Assembly (NCBI GenBank): GCA_903970475.1
Contig: CAJCIQ010000154.1
Coordinates: 1-32,702 of the forward strand
Length of the DNA stretch: 32,702 bases
Source of the DNA: Beijerinckiaceae bacterium
GTDB taxonomy: Bacteria; Bacteroidota; Bacteroidia; Chitinophagales; Chitinophagaceae
Direction of reading: 5' to 3'
Part shown: positions 1-7,919 of the stretch, piece by piece
How positions within the stretch are numbered: the stretch's first letter is position 1
Layout of the letters: every line of letters starts with the position of its first letter
Notes under the pieces: model-generated
Databases searched by the model: none
What the model saw: the letters and a program-made list of their open reading frames with translations, nothing else
What the model was told of the DNA's origin: nothing
Translations under genes and position numbers: made by a program

Positions 1-1
1 G

Positions 2-1162
<1,161 letters not shown>

Positions 1163-1206
1163 CCACTTTTGCCCACTATCGGGCCAAAGCGCCTGAAGCT
1201 AACTTG

Positions 1207-1242
1207 AAAGCCGCCCCCCAAAAAAGGGGCGGTTTCTTTTTT
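1207..1242 (+). terminator. Rho-independent terminator after eno
   Basis: CCGCCCC at 1211-1217 pairs with GGGGCGG at 1226-1232 around an A-rich loop. The flanking AAG and TTT bases extend the stem to about 10 bp, and six T residues follow at 1237-1242. This is a textbook intrinsic terminator placed between eno and the next gene. Confidence 0.9.
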
Positions 1243-1266
1243 ACAGGATTTTTCTACCTTTATATC

Positions 1267-1560
1267 ATGCTCTCCAAAATTCCCTCCTGGCTCAAAAACA
1301 GATACTTGTTAACAACCATAGCGTTTGTGCTGTGGATTCTGTTCTTTGACCGCAACGATATCTTCACCCAAAGGGAGAGGGCCAGAGACCTGAAGTCCCT
1401 GGAAAAGAGCAAAATATACTATACGGGTCAAATCCAGGAAGCACAAAAGGAGCTGGACCAGATGAGCCATAATGCGGCTGCCCTGGAACGCTTTGCCCGT
1501 GAGAAGTACCGTATGAAAAAGGATAACGAAGACGAGTACGAAATAGACGAACCCAAATAA
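1267..1560 (+). CDS. FtsB/DivIC-family septum formation initiator protein
   Basis: Small single-pass membrane protein of 97 residues, predicted to join the FtsB/DivIC cell-division subcomplex. A short cytoplasmic N-terminus is followed by a transmembrane helix at about residues 13-27, then a coiled-coil stretch at about 35-70. The family's conserved tail follows (LERFAREKYRMKKDNEDEYEI, residues 73 on). The frame is open upstream to a TTG at 1204, but that codon lies at the base of the eno terminator hairpin, so the ATG at 1267 was chosen. A TACCTTTA at 1257-1264 resembles the Bacteroidota -7 box but sits only 2 bases before the ATG. Function is inferred from the helix, coil and tail architecture; family assignment is good, but the exact FtsB versus DivIC name is not settled. 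Confidence 0.88.
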   Translation: MLSKIPSWLKNRYLLTTIAFVLWILFFDRNDIFTQRERARDLKSLEKSKIYYTGQIQEAQKELDQMSHNAAALERFAREKYRMKKDNEDEYEIDEPK

Positions 1561-1623
1561 TCATAGGCCGGCACAATTTTCCTATTCCACTACCGTTTGT
1601 AAGGAGGACATCAACTCTTGCCT

Positions 1624-1983
1624 ATGTCAAATGTTACTCCAGAAGATCTGATTTCTTACCTGTACGGGGAAACGGATGCCACCAGAACTGCTGAAATCGA
1701 ATCTGCCCTGTCTGCAAACTGGGCCTTGAGGGAAAAGCTTTCCGTGCTCCAGACCTCCATGCATAGATTAGATAAGGCCAAACTAAGTTCGCCCTCCGAG
1801 GGGGTGCTGAACTCCATCATGGCTTACGCCCAGAGCGCTGTTGCATATGACGCCAAGGGCGCTCTTGCGCACTCCCAGGACGCTCTTGCGCACGACACCC
1901 AAGGCGTTGTTGCGCATGACACCCAGGGCGGCGGCGAAAAATCAGCCCAGAGTGGACTCCCACAACCTCCGGGGGCCCGGTGA
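1624..1983 (+). CDS. Small anti-sigma-factor-like protein with tandem 7/8-residue repeats
   Basis: A 119-residue soluble protein. Residues 1-50 (EDLISYLYGETD, then a long acidic helix ending near SMHRLDKAKL) resemble the N-terminal helical segment of small Bacteroidota anti-sigma-like proteins. There are no zinc-ligand cysteines or histidines of the ZAS type and no membrane segment. Residues about 72-102 are four copies of a repeat of the form ALAHDTQG, and the tail is Gly/Pro-rich. A clear AAGGAGG at 1601-1607 precedes the gene: it is 10 bases from a TTG at 1618 and 16 from the ATG at 1624, so either could be the start. No sigma factor gene is adjacent, so the role is unknown. The following gene is nth, 64 bases on, on the same strand. 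The anti-sigma comparison is recollection of the family, not a search. Confidence 0.6.
   Translation: MSNVTPEDLISYLYGETDATRTAEIESALSANWALREKLSVLQTSMHRLDKAKLSSPSEGVLNSIMAYAQSAVAYDAKGALAHSQDALAHDTQGVVAHDTQGGGEKSAQSGLPQPPGAR
1837..1929 (+). repeat. Four tandem 24/21-nt coding repeats
   Basis: Units lie at 1837-1860, 1861-1881, 1882-1905 and 1906-1929 and encode AVAYDAKG, ALAHSQD, ALAHDTQG and VVAHDTQG. The unit core is GCTCTTGCGCAC followed by a variable half. The second unit is one codon shorter, so all changes keep the frame. Other frames across the repeat are also stop-free, which creates spurious open frames. Confidence 0.85.
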
Positions 1984-2032
1984 AAATTACCCGGGGAGGC
2001 GGAGCCTCCAAAAAACTAACCACGAATGGTTG

Positions 2033-2040
2033 TACCTTCG
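2033..2040 (+). promoter_or_regulatory. Probable -7 promoter box of nth
   Basis: TACCTTCG matches the Bacteroidota TAnnTTTG -7 box at all but one position. It ends one base before ATG 2042 and seven bases before ATG 2048, which would give a leaderless or nearly leaderless transcript. No clear TTG -33 element is seen about 19 bases upstream, so this is a moderate call. Confidence 0.45.
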
Positions 2041-2047
2041 GATGGTT

Positions 2048-2695
2048 ATGACCATCAAAGAACGGTACCAATTCGTCATTGATTATTTCCAGGAATTTGC
2101 CCCAGACGCAGCCACAGAGCTGATTTACGATAATCCCTACCAGTTATTGGTGGCCGTTATACTTTCGGCTCAATGCACAGATAAAAGGGTTAACCTTACC
2201 ACCCCCTCCATTTTTGACAAATACCCTGATGCAAAAGCCCTGTCTGAGGCTAGTGTGGAAGACGTTTTTTCCCTGATCAAAAGCATTTCTTATCCTAATA
2301 ACAAGGCCAAACACTTGGTTGGGATGGCCAAAATGTTGGTGGAGCAATATGATGGGGAAGTTCCCCTAACTGTGGAACAACTGATCCAGCTTCCAGGCGT
2401 GGGAAGAAAAACGGCCAATGTCATTACTTCCGTCGTAGATGAACAACCCAATATGGCGGTGGACACCCATGTATTCAGGGTCTCCGCCCGCATTGGTTTA
2501 ACCAGAAATGCCAAAACACCCCTGGCCACGGAAAAACAATTACTGAAAAACATCCCCCCTGAATTAGTGCATAAGGCCCACCACTGGCTCATTTTGCATG
2601 GTAGATATATTTGCATTGCCAGGGCGCCCAAATGCCCGGAATGCGGACTACAGCAGGCCTGCATATACTTCAGCAAACACTACGAATACGTCTAG
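2048..2695 (+). CDS. nth: Endonuclease III (DNA glycosylase/AP lyase)
   Basis: Base-excision repair enzyme that removes oxidised pyrimidines and cleaves abasic sites. The protein is 215 residues, normal for Nth. Visible elements in order are the LSAQCTD segment near residue 39, the helix-hairpin-helix LPGVGRKTAN with catalytic Lys at about 121, and VDTHVFRVSARI with catalytic Asp at about 139. The C-terminal 4Fe-4S ligands are spaced C-x6-C-x2-C-x5-C (about 189, 196, 199, 205). The frame runs open far upstream through the preceding gene's repeats, but that part has no Nth similarity. ATG 2048 gives a standard N-terminus; ATG 2042 is an alternative adding two residues. The next gene starts one base after the stop, suggesting co-transcription. 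Confidence 0.95.
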   Translation: MTIKERYQFVIDYFQEFAPDAATELIYDNPYQLLVAVILSAQCTDKRVNLTTPSIFDKYPDAKALSEASVEDVFSLIKSISYPNNKAKHLVGMAKMLVEQYDGEVPLTVEQLIQLPGVGRKTANVITSVVDEQPNMAVDTHVFRVSARIGLTRNAKTPLATEKQLLKNIPPELVHKAHHWLILHGRYICIARAPKCPECGLQQACIYFSKHYEYV

Positions 2696-2696
2696 G

Positions 2697-4907
2697 ATGG
2701 ATTACGTCAGCGAGTTCAGAAAATACATTACCTCCCACCAAACGAGCCTGGCGATCAGGGTTACGGTGAGCGTAGTACTTCCTCCGCTCGTATGCTATTA
2801 CCTGCATAATATGTCTATTGGGGCTGCCTTATCGATAGGCGCCCTTTGTACAAGCCTGACGGATCTTCCAGGCCCCCCTCATCACCGACGCAATGGGTTC
2901 TATGCCAGTATATGCCTCAACTTTTTCACGGCTTTGCTCATTGGGTTCACCAATGTCTGGCATGTCTTGCTAGGGGCTGAAATCGTTTTGTTCAGCTTTC
3001 TTTTCAGCTTCATTTCGATCTATGGTACCAGGGCGGGTTCTGTGGGTACGATGGTCTTGCTTGTACTCATACTAACCATTGATTCCAGACATTCTCAAAT
3101 GGAAGTTTTGAAAATCAGCTTGTTTATTGGATTGGGTGGGGTATGGTATGCTTTCCTGAGCCTGGTGCTGTACACCATTTTTCCCTATCGTTTGGCCCAA
3201 CAGGCGGTGGGGGAATCCATTATTTCCACCTCCAGGTATCTGGCCATAAAAGCCAGGTTTTACGAAAGCCATGGCCCCTTTGACGACGCATATAATGCCC
3301 TGATGAAGGAGCAGGTCGTGCTGCAAGAACAACAAACCCAAGTCAGGGAATTGCTTTTTAAGACCAGGCGCATCGTCAACGATTCCACTTCCAAAAGCAG
3401 GGTCTTATTGATGATGTTTGTGGATTCAGTAGACTTGTTTGAATTGATCCTGTCTTCCCAACAAGACTACACGTTGCTGCATGAACAATTTGACCTCAGC
3501 CCCGGCCCCTCCTTGCTGTCAGAGGTAGGTTTCCTGATCCATCATATTGCGGACGAACTGGAAGAAATCGGCATATGTGTTCAATCCGCCACCGGCTACC
3601 AGGAGAAGGGATTTATTGAAAAAGAGATTCAAAGCCTGGAAGAGAAAATGGAGCAATGGAAAAAGGCTAATTCCTTACTGGATAACTCAAAAGGATATTA
3701 TAGCGTCAAACATATTCTTCAGAACATACGGGATATACAAGGCCGCATTCATAGGCTTAGCCTGTATAGCCATTATGATCAACAGATTACGGCAGGGTAC
3801 AAAGGAGAAATTGACTATACCCGATTTATCACCCACCAACCTATAGATGCCCAGGTCTTTGTGGACAACCTGACCCTTCACTCCCAGGCCTTTCGCCACG
3901 CTTTACGGTTGTCGCTGGCCATGTTGGTAGGTTATATCGTAGCCCAATTCTTCCATTGGGGTCACGGTTACTGGATATTACTCAGCATTTCCGTAATCCT
4001 GAAGCCCATCTTTGGGTCAACCAAAAAACTATATTTTCAGCGCCTGGGAGGGACCCTGGTCGGAGCCGCTATTGGAGGTGTCATCCTATATTTTGTCATT
4101 AATGGACTGGCACTGATGATCATTATGATTGCCTTTATGATCATTGGATATAGCTTCCAAAAGCGGGATTACCTGGTCTATACCATTTTCCTGACCATTT
4201 TCGTATTAATTGCCTTCCATTTCCTGTACGGTCATGACTTCAGGGAAATCCTTAAAGACAGGGTAATAGACACTGCCATCGGCTCCCTCATTGCTTTGAT
4301 CGCCGGGTTTATCCTGATACCCACCTGGTCACAGGATACCATGTTTGATTCCATGGTGGAAATGATCAAGGCCAACCAACGCTACTTTAGTACAGTGGCC
4401 TTTACCTATATGGGAAAAGCAACAAGGGTAACTGATTTTAAAATAGCGCGGAAGGAGGCTTTTGTTGCGCTGGCCAACTTATCGGATAATTTTCAGCGCA
4501 TATTGAGTGAACCGAGGAGTAAGCAAAAGAACGTGCCCTTCATGCACCAGTTCGTGGTCACTAACCATATGTTTGCAGCCCATACGGCTTCCCTGGCATA
4601 CTATAATGAAACGCTTAGGGAAAAAATCGTTCTTCCGCCAACAGATTTACAAGTCCTTGTTTTGGATGTAAATGCACATTTAGACAGAGCCAGATTACTC
4701 TTGGCTGGAGCGCCTATGGTAAGCAAACCGTCAGGAGTAAAAGCCAATATTCCTATTCAGCTTTCTTCCCAGGAAGCACCTAATACCATAAAAACCGTAA
4801 CCGATCAGTTTGAGATCATTCACACCCTTTCCATTGACATTGAATACGCGGTCAATAAATATGGACCTAAGGTGGAACATACTCCTGAGGGCAGGCCCTC
4901 AGATTAA
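2697..4907 (+). CDS. FUSC-family (YccS/YhfK-like) inner membrane protein
   Basis: A 736-residue protein with the two-block FUSC architecture. An N-terminal cluster of hydrophobic helices spans about residues 18-165, a long soluble helical region about 170-395, and a second membrane block about 400-545. A soluble C-terminal domain follows. The family is related to the aromatic acid exporter and fusaric-acid-resistance proteins; YccS/YhfK members are largely uncharacterised, so substrate and direction are unknown. The start at ATG 2697 is one base after the nth stop; the open frame continues upstream inside nth but would add only antisensical nth-overlapping residues. Its stop lies in a short repeat at the convergent junction with the korA gene. 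Family assignment is confident, function is not. Confidence 0.85.
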   Translation: MDYVSEFRKYITSHQTSLAIRVTVSVVLPPLVCYYLHNMSIGAALSIGALCTSLTDLPGPPHHRRNGFYASICLNFFTALLIGFTNVWHVLLGAEIVLFSFLFSFISIYGTRAGSVGTMVLLVLILTIDSRHSQMEVLKISLFIGLGGVWYAFLSLVLYTIFPYRLAQQAVGESIISTSRYLAIKARFYESHGPFDDAYNALMKEQVVLQEQQTQVRELLFKTRRIVNDSTSKSRVLLMMFVDSVDLFELILSSQQDYTLLHEQFDLSPGPSLLSEVGFLIHHIADELEEIGICVQSATGYQEKGFIEKEIQSLEEKMEQWKKANSLLDNSKGYYSVKHILQNIRDIQGRIHRLSLYSHYDQQITAGYKGEIDYTRFITHQPIDAQVFVDNLTLHSQAFRHALRLSLAMLVGYIVAQFFHWGHGYWILLSISVILKPIFGSTKKLYFQRLGGTLVGAAIGGVILYFVINGLALMIIMIAFMIIGYSFQKRDYLVYTIFLTIFVLIAFHFLYGHDFREILKDRVIDTAIGSLIALIAGFILIPTWSQDTMFDSMVEMIKANQRYFSTVAFTYMGKATRVTDFKIARKEAFVALANLSDNFQRILSEPRSKQKNVPFMHQFVVTNHMFAAHTASLAYYNETLREKIVLPPTDLQVLVLDVNAHLDRARLLLAGAPMVSKPSGVKANIPIQLSSQEAPNTIKTVTDQFEIIHTLSIDIEYAVNKYGPKVEHTPEGRPSD

Positions 4908-4943
4908 TCCTGCGGGCCAACACTCAGATTAATCCCGCGGACA
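4898..4943. repeat. Two near-identical direct repeats at a convergent gene junction
   Basis: CTCAGATTAATCCTGCGG at 4898 recurs as CTCAGATTAATCCCGCGG at 4923, a 25-base period. Each copy holds the 8-bp palindrome GATTAATC. The first copy overlaps the stop codon of the FUSC gene. The upstream GAGGGCAGGCCCTC (4887-4900) is itself palindromic. The pair fills most of the 67-base space between two converging genes, so a role in transcription ending is possible, but no T-run is present. Confidence 0.6.
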
Positions 4944-4974
4944 GACCCCCATATTGCGGTCACTCGTCCCTGGA

Positions 4975-6819
4975 TTAAAGATGCTTCCTGATCTCTATTA
5001 CAAGTTCTGACTTGGTAATGGGAATGCCCATCGTCTTATTGTATCCCTTTGCATCAATAAGGTATTGATCCCGGATAATTTTAATCAATTGCCCGTTATT
5101 GATTTCGGGAATCAATACGGTATCAAATTGTTCCAGGATATGACCCAGGTTGCGAGGGAAAGGCCTCATGTACCGGATATGGGCATGAGAAACAGCATGA
5201 CCTTCCTTCTGTAATTCCAGTGCCGCACTTTTGATGGTCCCATAGGTCGAGCCCCAGCCCAGTACCAGTATTTTCCCTTTGGAAGGACCGCTGTCTATGG
5301 TCTGCTCGGGAATGTATTCAGCAATTTTATCAACCTTCTCCTGACGCACTTTCACCATGATCTGGTGATTTTCAGGGTCATAGCTTACGGCTCCTGTACC
5401 ATTTTGTTTTTCAATTCCACCAATGCGGTGTTCCAGGCCCGGTGTGCCAGGTACCGCCCAGGGGCGGACAAGCTTTTCATCCCTGAGGTAGGGCAGGAAT
5501 TTTTCTTCCGCACTGTCCAGTTCCGTCTTAAAAGTCACCTCAATAGCAGGTAAATCAACACTTTGGGGAAACTTCCAAGGCTCCGCCCCATTGGCAATAT
5601 ATCCATCACTGAGCAAAATTACCGGGGTCATATGCTGAACCGCTATGCGAATGGCTTCAAAGGCGGCATAAAAACAGTCGCTGGGGGTGCAGGCAGCAAT
5701 GACGGGCATGGGGCATTCCCCATTCCGACCATAATAGGCCTGCAACAAATCGCTCTGTTCTGTTTTAGTCGGTAAACCAGTAGAAGGACCTCCCCTTTGC
5801 ACGTCTATAATGACCAGGGGTATTTCCAGCATGACGGCCAGGCCCATAGCCTCTGATTTCAAGGCCATGCCGGGGCCAGACGTAGAGGTCACCCCAAGGG
5901 ATCCTCCGTAACTGGCTCCTATGGCCGCAGTAACGCCTGCAATTTCATCTTCAGCTTGGAAGGTCTTAACGCCGAAGTTCTTATACCTGCTCAGTTCATG
6001 CAGTATGTCTGATGCTGGGGTTATAGGATAGGTGCCCAGGAATAAGGGCAAGCCGCTTTTTTGAGCCGCTGCTATCAGTCCGTAAGCCAGTGCCTGATTA
6101 CCCATGATGGAACGGTAGGTGCCTGGTTCCATCCTGGCCTTTTCCACCTGAAAACGAGTAGTAAAGGTTTCAGAAGTATCTCCAAAATGGTATCCAGCCC
6201 TTAAGGCTTTAATATTGCTTTGGAGGATTTCCTCCTTCTTTCCGAATTTCTCTTCCAGGAAATTGATGGTGCTGTCCAGGTTACGATCGTACATCCAGTA
6301 CAGGTAACCCAATACGAACATGTTTTTGGCCCTGTCCTTCTCTTTAGTGCCCAGGGTAAAGTCTTTTAACGCCTCCCTGGTCATTTTGGTGACATCCATG
6401 CGCACTAAGGAATAGTTCTGCAAGCTGTCATTTTCCAGAGGGTTGACCCCGTCCGGGTATCCTGCCAACCTCAGGTTCTTTGCATCAAACCCATCCGTAT
6501 TGACAATGATTTTCCCCCCCTTCTTCAGGCCTTTAAGGTTCACCTTCAAGGCGGCGGCATTCATGGCAACCAACACATCGCATTGATCCCCAGGGGTATA
6601 TATTCTTTCACTGGAAAAGTGGAGTTGAAAACCACTGACCCCAGGCAAAGTCCCCTGAGGGGCCCTGATTTCAGCGGGAAAGTCTGGAAAAGTGGCCAGG
6701 TCTATGCCCAGCAGCGCCGTATTATTGGTAAACTGGCTGCCCGTTAACTGCATGCCATCCCCGGAATCCCCGGCAAATTTGATGACTACATCCCGGACAA
6801 CTTCATGATGTATATCCAT
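4975..6819 (-). CDS. korA: 2-oxoacid:acceptor oxidoreductase subunit alpha (KorA type, gamma-alpha fusion)
   Basis: Subunit of a ferredoxin-dependent 2-oxoacid oxidoreductase, typically 2-oxoglutarate:ferredoxin oxidoreductase, which makes succinyl-CoA, CO2 and reduced ferredoxin. The 614 residues hold an N-terminal gamma domain (about 10-195, with FAGDSGDGMQLTG at 15-27) fused to the alpha pyrimidine-binding domain. The hallmark YPITPASD is at 264-271, with TSGPGMALK and GLPTKTEQSDL further on, and then a C-terminal transketolase-like domain. The thiamine-pyrophosphate and Fe-S-carrying beta subunit (KorB) is needed for activity but is absent on both sides here; the downstream neighbour is the convergent FUSC gene. 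A good TACATTTG box lies upstream. Specificity for 2-oxoglutarate versus another oxoacid cannot be read from this subunit alone. Confidence 0.92.
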   Translation of the reverse strand: MDIHHEVVRDVVIKFAGDSGDGMQLTGSQFTNNTALLGIDLATFPDFPAEIRAPQGTLPGVSGFQLHFSSERIYTPGDQCDVLVAMNAAALKVNLKGLKKGGKIIVNTDGFDAKNLRLAGYPDGVNPLENDSLQNYSLVRMDVTKMTREALKDFTLGTKEKDRAKNMFVLGYLYWMYDRNLDSTINFLEEKFGKKEEILQSNIKALRAGYHFGDTSETFTTRFQVEKARMEPGTYRSIMGNQALAYGLIAAAQKSGLPLFLGTYPITPASDILHELSRYKNFGVKTFQAEDEIAGVTAAIGASYGGSLGVTSTSGPGMALKSEAMGLAVMLEIPLVIIDVQRGGPSTGLPTKTEQSDLLQAYYGRNGECPMPVIAACTPSDCFYAAFEAIRIAVQHMTPVILLSDGYIANGAEPWKFPQSVDLPAIEVTFKTELDSAEEKFLPYLRDEKLVRPWAVPGTPGLEHRIGGIEKQNGTGAVSYDPENHQIMVKVRQEKVDKIAEYIPEQTIDSGPSKGKILVLGWGSTYGTIKSAALELQKEGHAVSHAHIRYMRPFPRNLGHILEQFDTVLIPEINNGQLIKIIRDQYLIDAKGYNKTMGIPITKSELVIEIRKHL

Positions 6820-6838
6820 TCACACTCATTTATATACG

Positions 6839-6846
6839 CAAATGTA
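6839..6846 (-). promoter_or_regulatory. -7 promoter box of korA
   Basis: On the minus strand the sequence reads TACATTTG, a perfect TAnnTTTG match, 19 bases before the korA ATG. The -33 region is only a T-rich stretch without a clear TTG. Confidence 0.6.
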
Positions 6847-7009
6847 TGACATAATGATGATTGATGAAAACAGTGAAGTTCACCAAATCAGTAGAGTATT
6901 CAGGTGGCCTTTTAACAGAACTTTCTGAGCCGACAAGTCGGATGGTGGCATGGTGCTTGCAATCAGGTGTTGTATCGTTCCAGATTGTATAACCTAAATA
7001 ATCATCGTT

Positions 7010-7582
7010 ATGAAAAACACTTTTGTTACACTGCTGGCCCTTGGGGGTCTGACCACTACCCTGTTCGCGTTTACTACATCTGCCGCTTCAGGGCGCATTT
7101 CCATAACTGGTAAGGATTCCACCGCAGACTCCTCGTTTGCAATTGACTCCTCGTTTACAAAGGACGCTGCATTTACAATGGACTCCGCAGCCATGGACTC
7201 ATCACTGACTATGAAAGCAGACTCAGCCGCAAGATTTGATTCTATCGCAAGGTTGGACTCCTCCTGGACCGCAGATTCTGCCAAATTCATGATGGCCGAC
7301 TCCGCTAAATCAGGCAGGTTTGATTCATCAAGGGCATTTGCAGGTACGCAGATCAAAGGTCATATTGACCCCGCTAATGCGGCCTTTGCCGTCGTTGCTT
7401 ATTCTTCGACTGATTCCACAAAAGTGACCGTAACGGATGGCTCCTTCATTTTGAATGAAAAGCCTGGCACCTATAAGATCATTGTAGAGGCCAATTCTCC
7501 GTTTAAAAATGCCATAAAAGAAGATGTGCAGGTCGTTGACGGAAACGTCACTGATTTAGGCACCATCAAGCTACAACAGTAA
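7010..7582 (+). CDS. Exported Asp/Ser-rich repeat protein with a carboxypeptidase-regulatory-like C-terminal domain
   Basis: A 190-residue protein starting with a Lys and a hydrophobic stretch (MKNTFVTLLALGGLTTTLFAFTTSAAS), a likely signal peptide cleaved near residue 25. Residues about 35-110 are low-complexity: DS, DSS and DSA recur every 5-9 residues with Ala, Phe, Thr or Met between (ADSSF, IDSSF, MDSAAMDSS, ADSAARFDS, RLDSS). Residues about 112-190 form a compact beta-rich unit (QIKGHIDPANAAFAVVAY, then VTVTDGSFILNEKPGTY and VVDGNVTDLGTIKL). That pattern resembles carboxypeptidase regulatory-like/CnaB-like beta domains common in Bacteroidota surface proteins. It is probably a periplasmic or surface protein; the repeat may be a flexible or cation-binding linker. 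It is flanked by a divergent korA gene and its own terminator, so it is monocistronic. Function is unknown. Confidence 0.75.
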   Translation: MKNTFVTLLALGGLTTTLFAFTTSAASGRISITGKDSTADSSFAIDSSFTKDAAFTMDSAAMDSSLTMKADSAARFDSIARLDSSWTADSAKFMMADSAKSGRFDSSRAFAGTQIKGHIDPANAAFAVVAYSSTDSTKVTVTDGSFILNEKPGTYKIIVEANSPFKNAIKEDVQVVDGNVTDLGTIKLQQ

Positions 7583-7609
7583 GGGGAAATAAACCCCTTA
7601 CTTTTTTTT
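7580..7609 (+). terminator. Rho-independent terminator of the Asp/Ser-rich protein gene
   Basis: TAAGGGG at 7580-7586 pairs perfectly with CCCCTTA at 7594-7600 around a 7-base A-rich loop, and eight T residues follow at 7602-7609. The stop codon TAA forms the base of the stem. Confidence 0.9.
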
Positions 7610-7654
7610 GCCCTTCCTTAAATATGCCAAAGATGCAAGCACGCGTGAGTTTTA

Positions 7655-7801
7655 TAAGGACTTCAACGCTTCCACGTCCGTTTGCAATACCTTCTCCGGC
7701 GTAGGTCCCCCACCAAACTAAGCCCAAAAGCGCTTCCAGATTACTTCAGCGACCTTGGCTTCCAGGCGTTTGTCCTTGGAGAGGTGGTCAAGATAAGGAG
7801 G
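7655..7801 (-). pseudogene. Decayed fragment of an AlkA-type DNA-3-methyladenine glycosylase
   Basis: This lies in the 337-base stretch 7583-7919 that has no intact gene. One minus-strand frame reads 49 codons: PPYLDHLSKDKRLE, then AKVAEVIWKRFWA, a TAG stop, then FGGGPTPEKVLQTDVEALKSL, and a TAA. AlkA-family glycosylases of Bacteroidota begin with a YL-HLSKD-like segment. After the QQLS motif they carry a segment of the form STKVA-xx-IW-RF-ALFGG-PTPE-x-L-xTD-xx-LRS-GLS. The remnant would thus have lost about 30 residues between the two parts, gained a stop where Leu is expected (TTG to TAG), and lost everything after the KSL. Reading can be extended to about 7828 without a start. The remaining bases 7832-7919 are AT-rich and presumably carry the promoter of the next gene. 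The identification is from memory of the family. Confidence 0.55.
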
Positions 7802-7919
7802 GCACTGGACTCCATACGGCCAGGTTGGTAATATTCCGTTCACATTAAATTAATACGCATTTAAAGTTAATGATACAGTTTGATAACAATACAATTCAAA
7901 CTTTGACAAACCTCTAGAG

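Noticed and set aside
1204..1266. TTG start extending the ftsB-like gene
   Set aside because: The extension is the eno terminator hairpin, which is not plausible coding sequence.
1992..2006. Hairpin GGAGGC-GGA-GCCTCC followed by A residues
   Set aside because: For a plus-strand terminator a T-run is needed downstream; here it is A-rich, and the opposite strand has the T-run on the wrong side.
1841..2041. Upstream extension of nth through the repeat region
   Set aside because: The extra residues (RALLRTPRT-like) are the repeat read in another frame; Nth homology starts at 2048 and a promoter box precedes it.
1817..2071. Minus-strand ORF opposite the tandem repeats
   Set aside because: The composition reflects the repeat read backwards, with no family resemblance and no promoter or ribosome site.
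6930..6941. Small palindrome CCGACAAGTCGG in the korA/7010 intergenic region
   Set aside because: Only a 4-bp stem with no T-run and no repeat elsewhere in the window; could be chance.
6994..7356. Minus-strand ORF of 120 codons rich in Glu/Ser/Ala
   Set aside because: It is the mirror of the Asp/Ser-rich repeat in the plus-strand gene; the repeat periodicity keeps the opposite frame open.
7582..7919. Possible small RNA or tRNA in the gap
   Set aside because: No cloverleaf or conserved RNA structure seen; the translated glycosylase-like fragment explains the middle part better.
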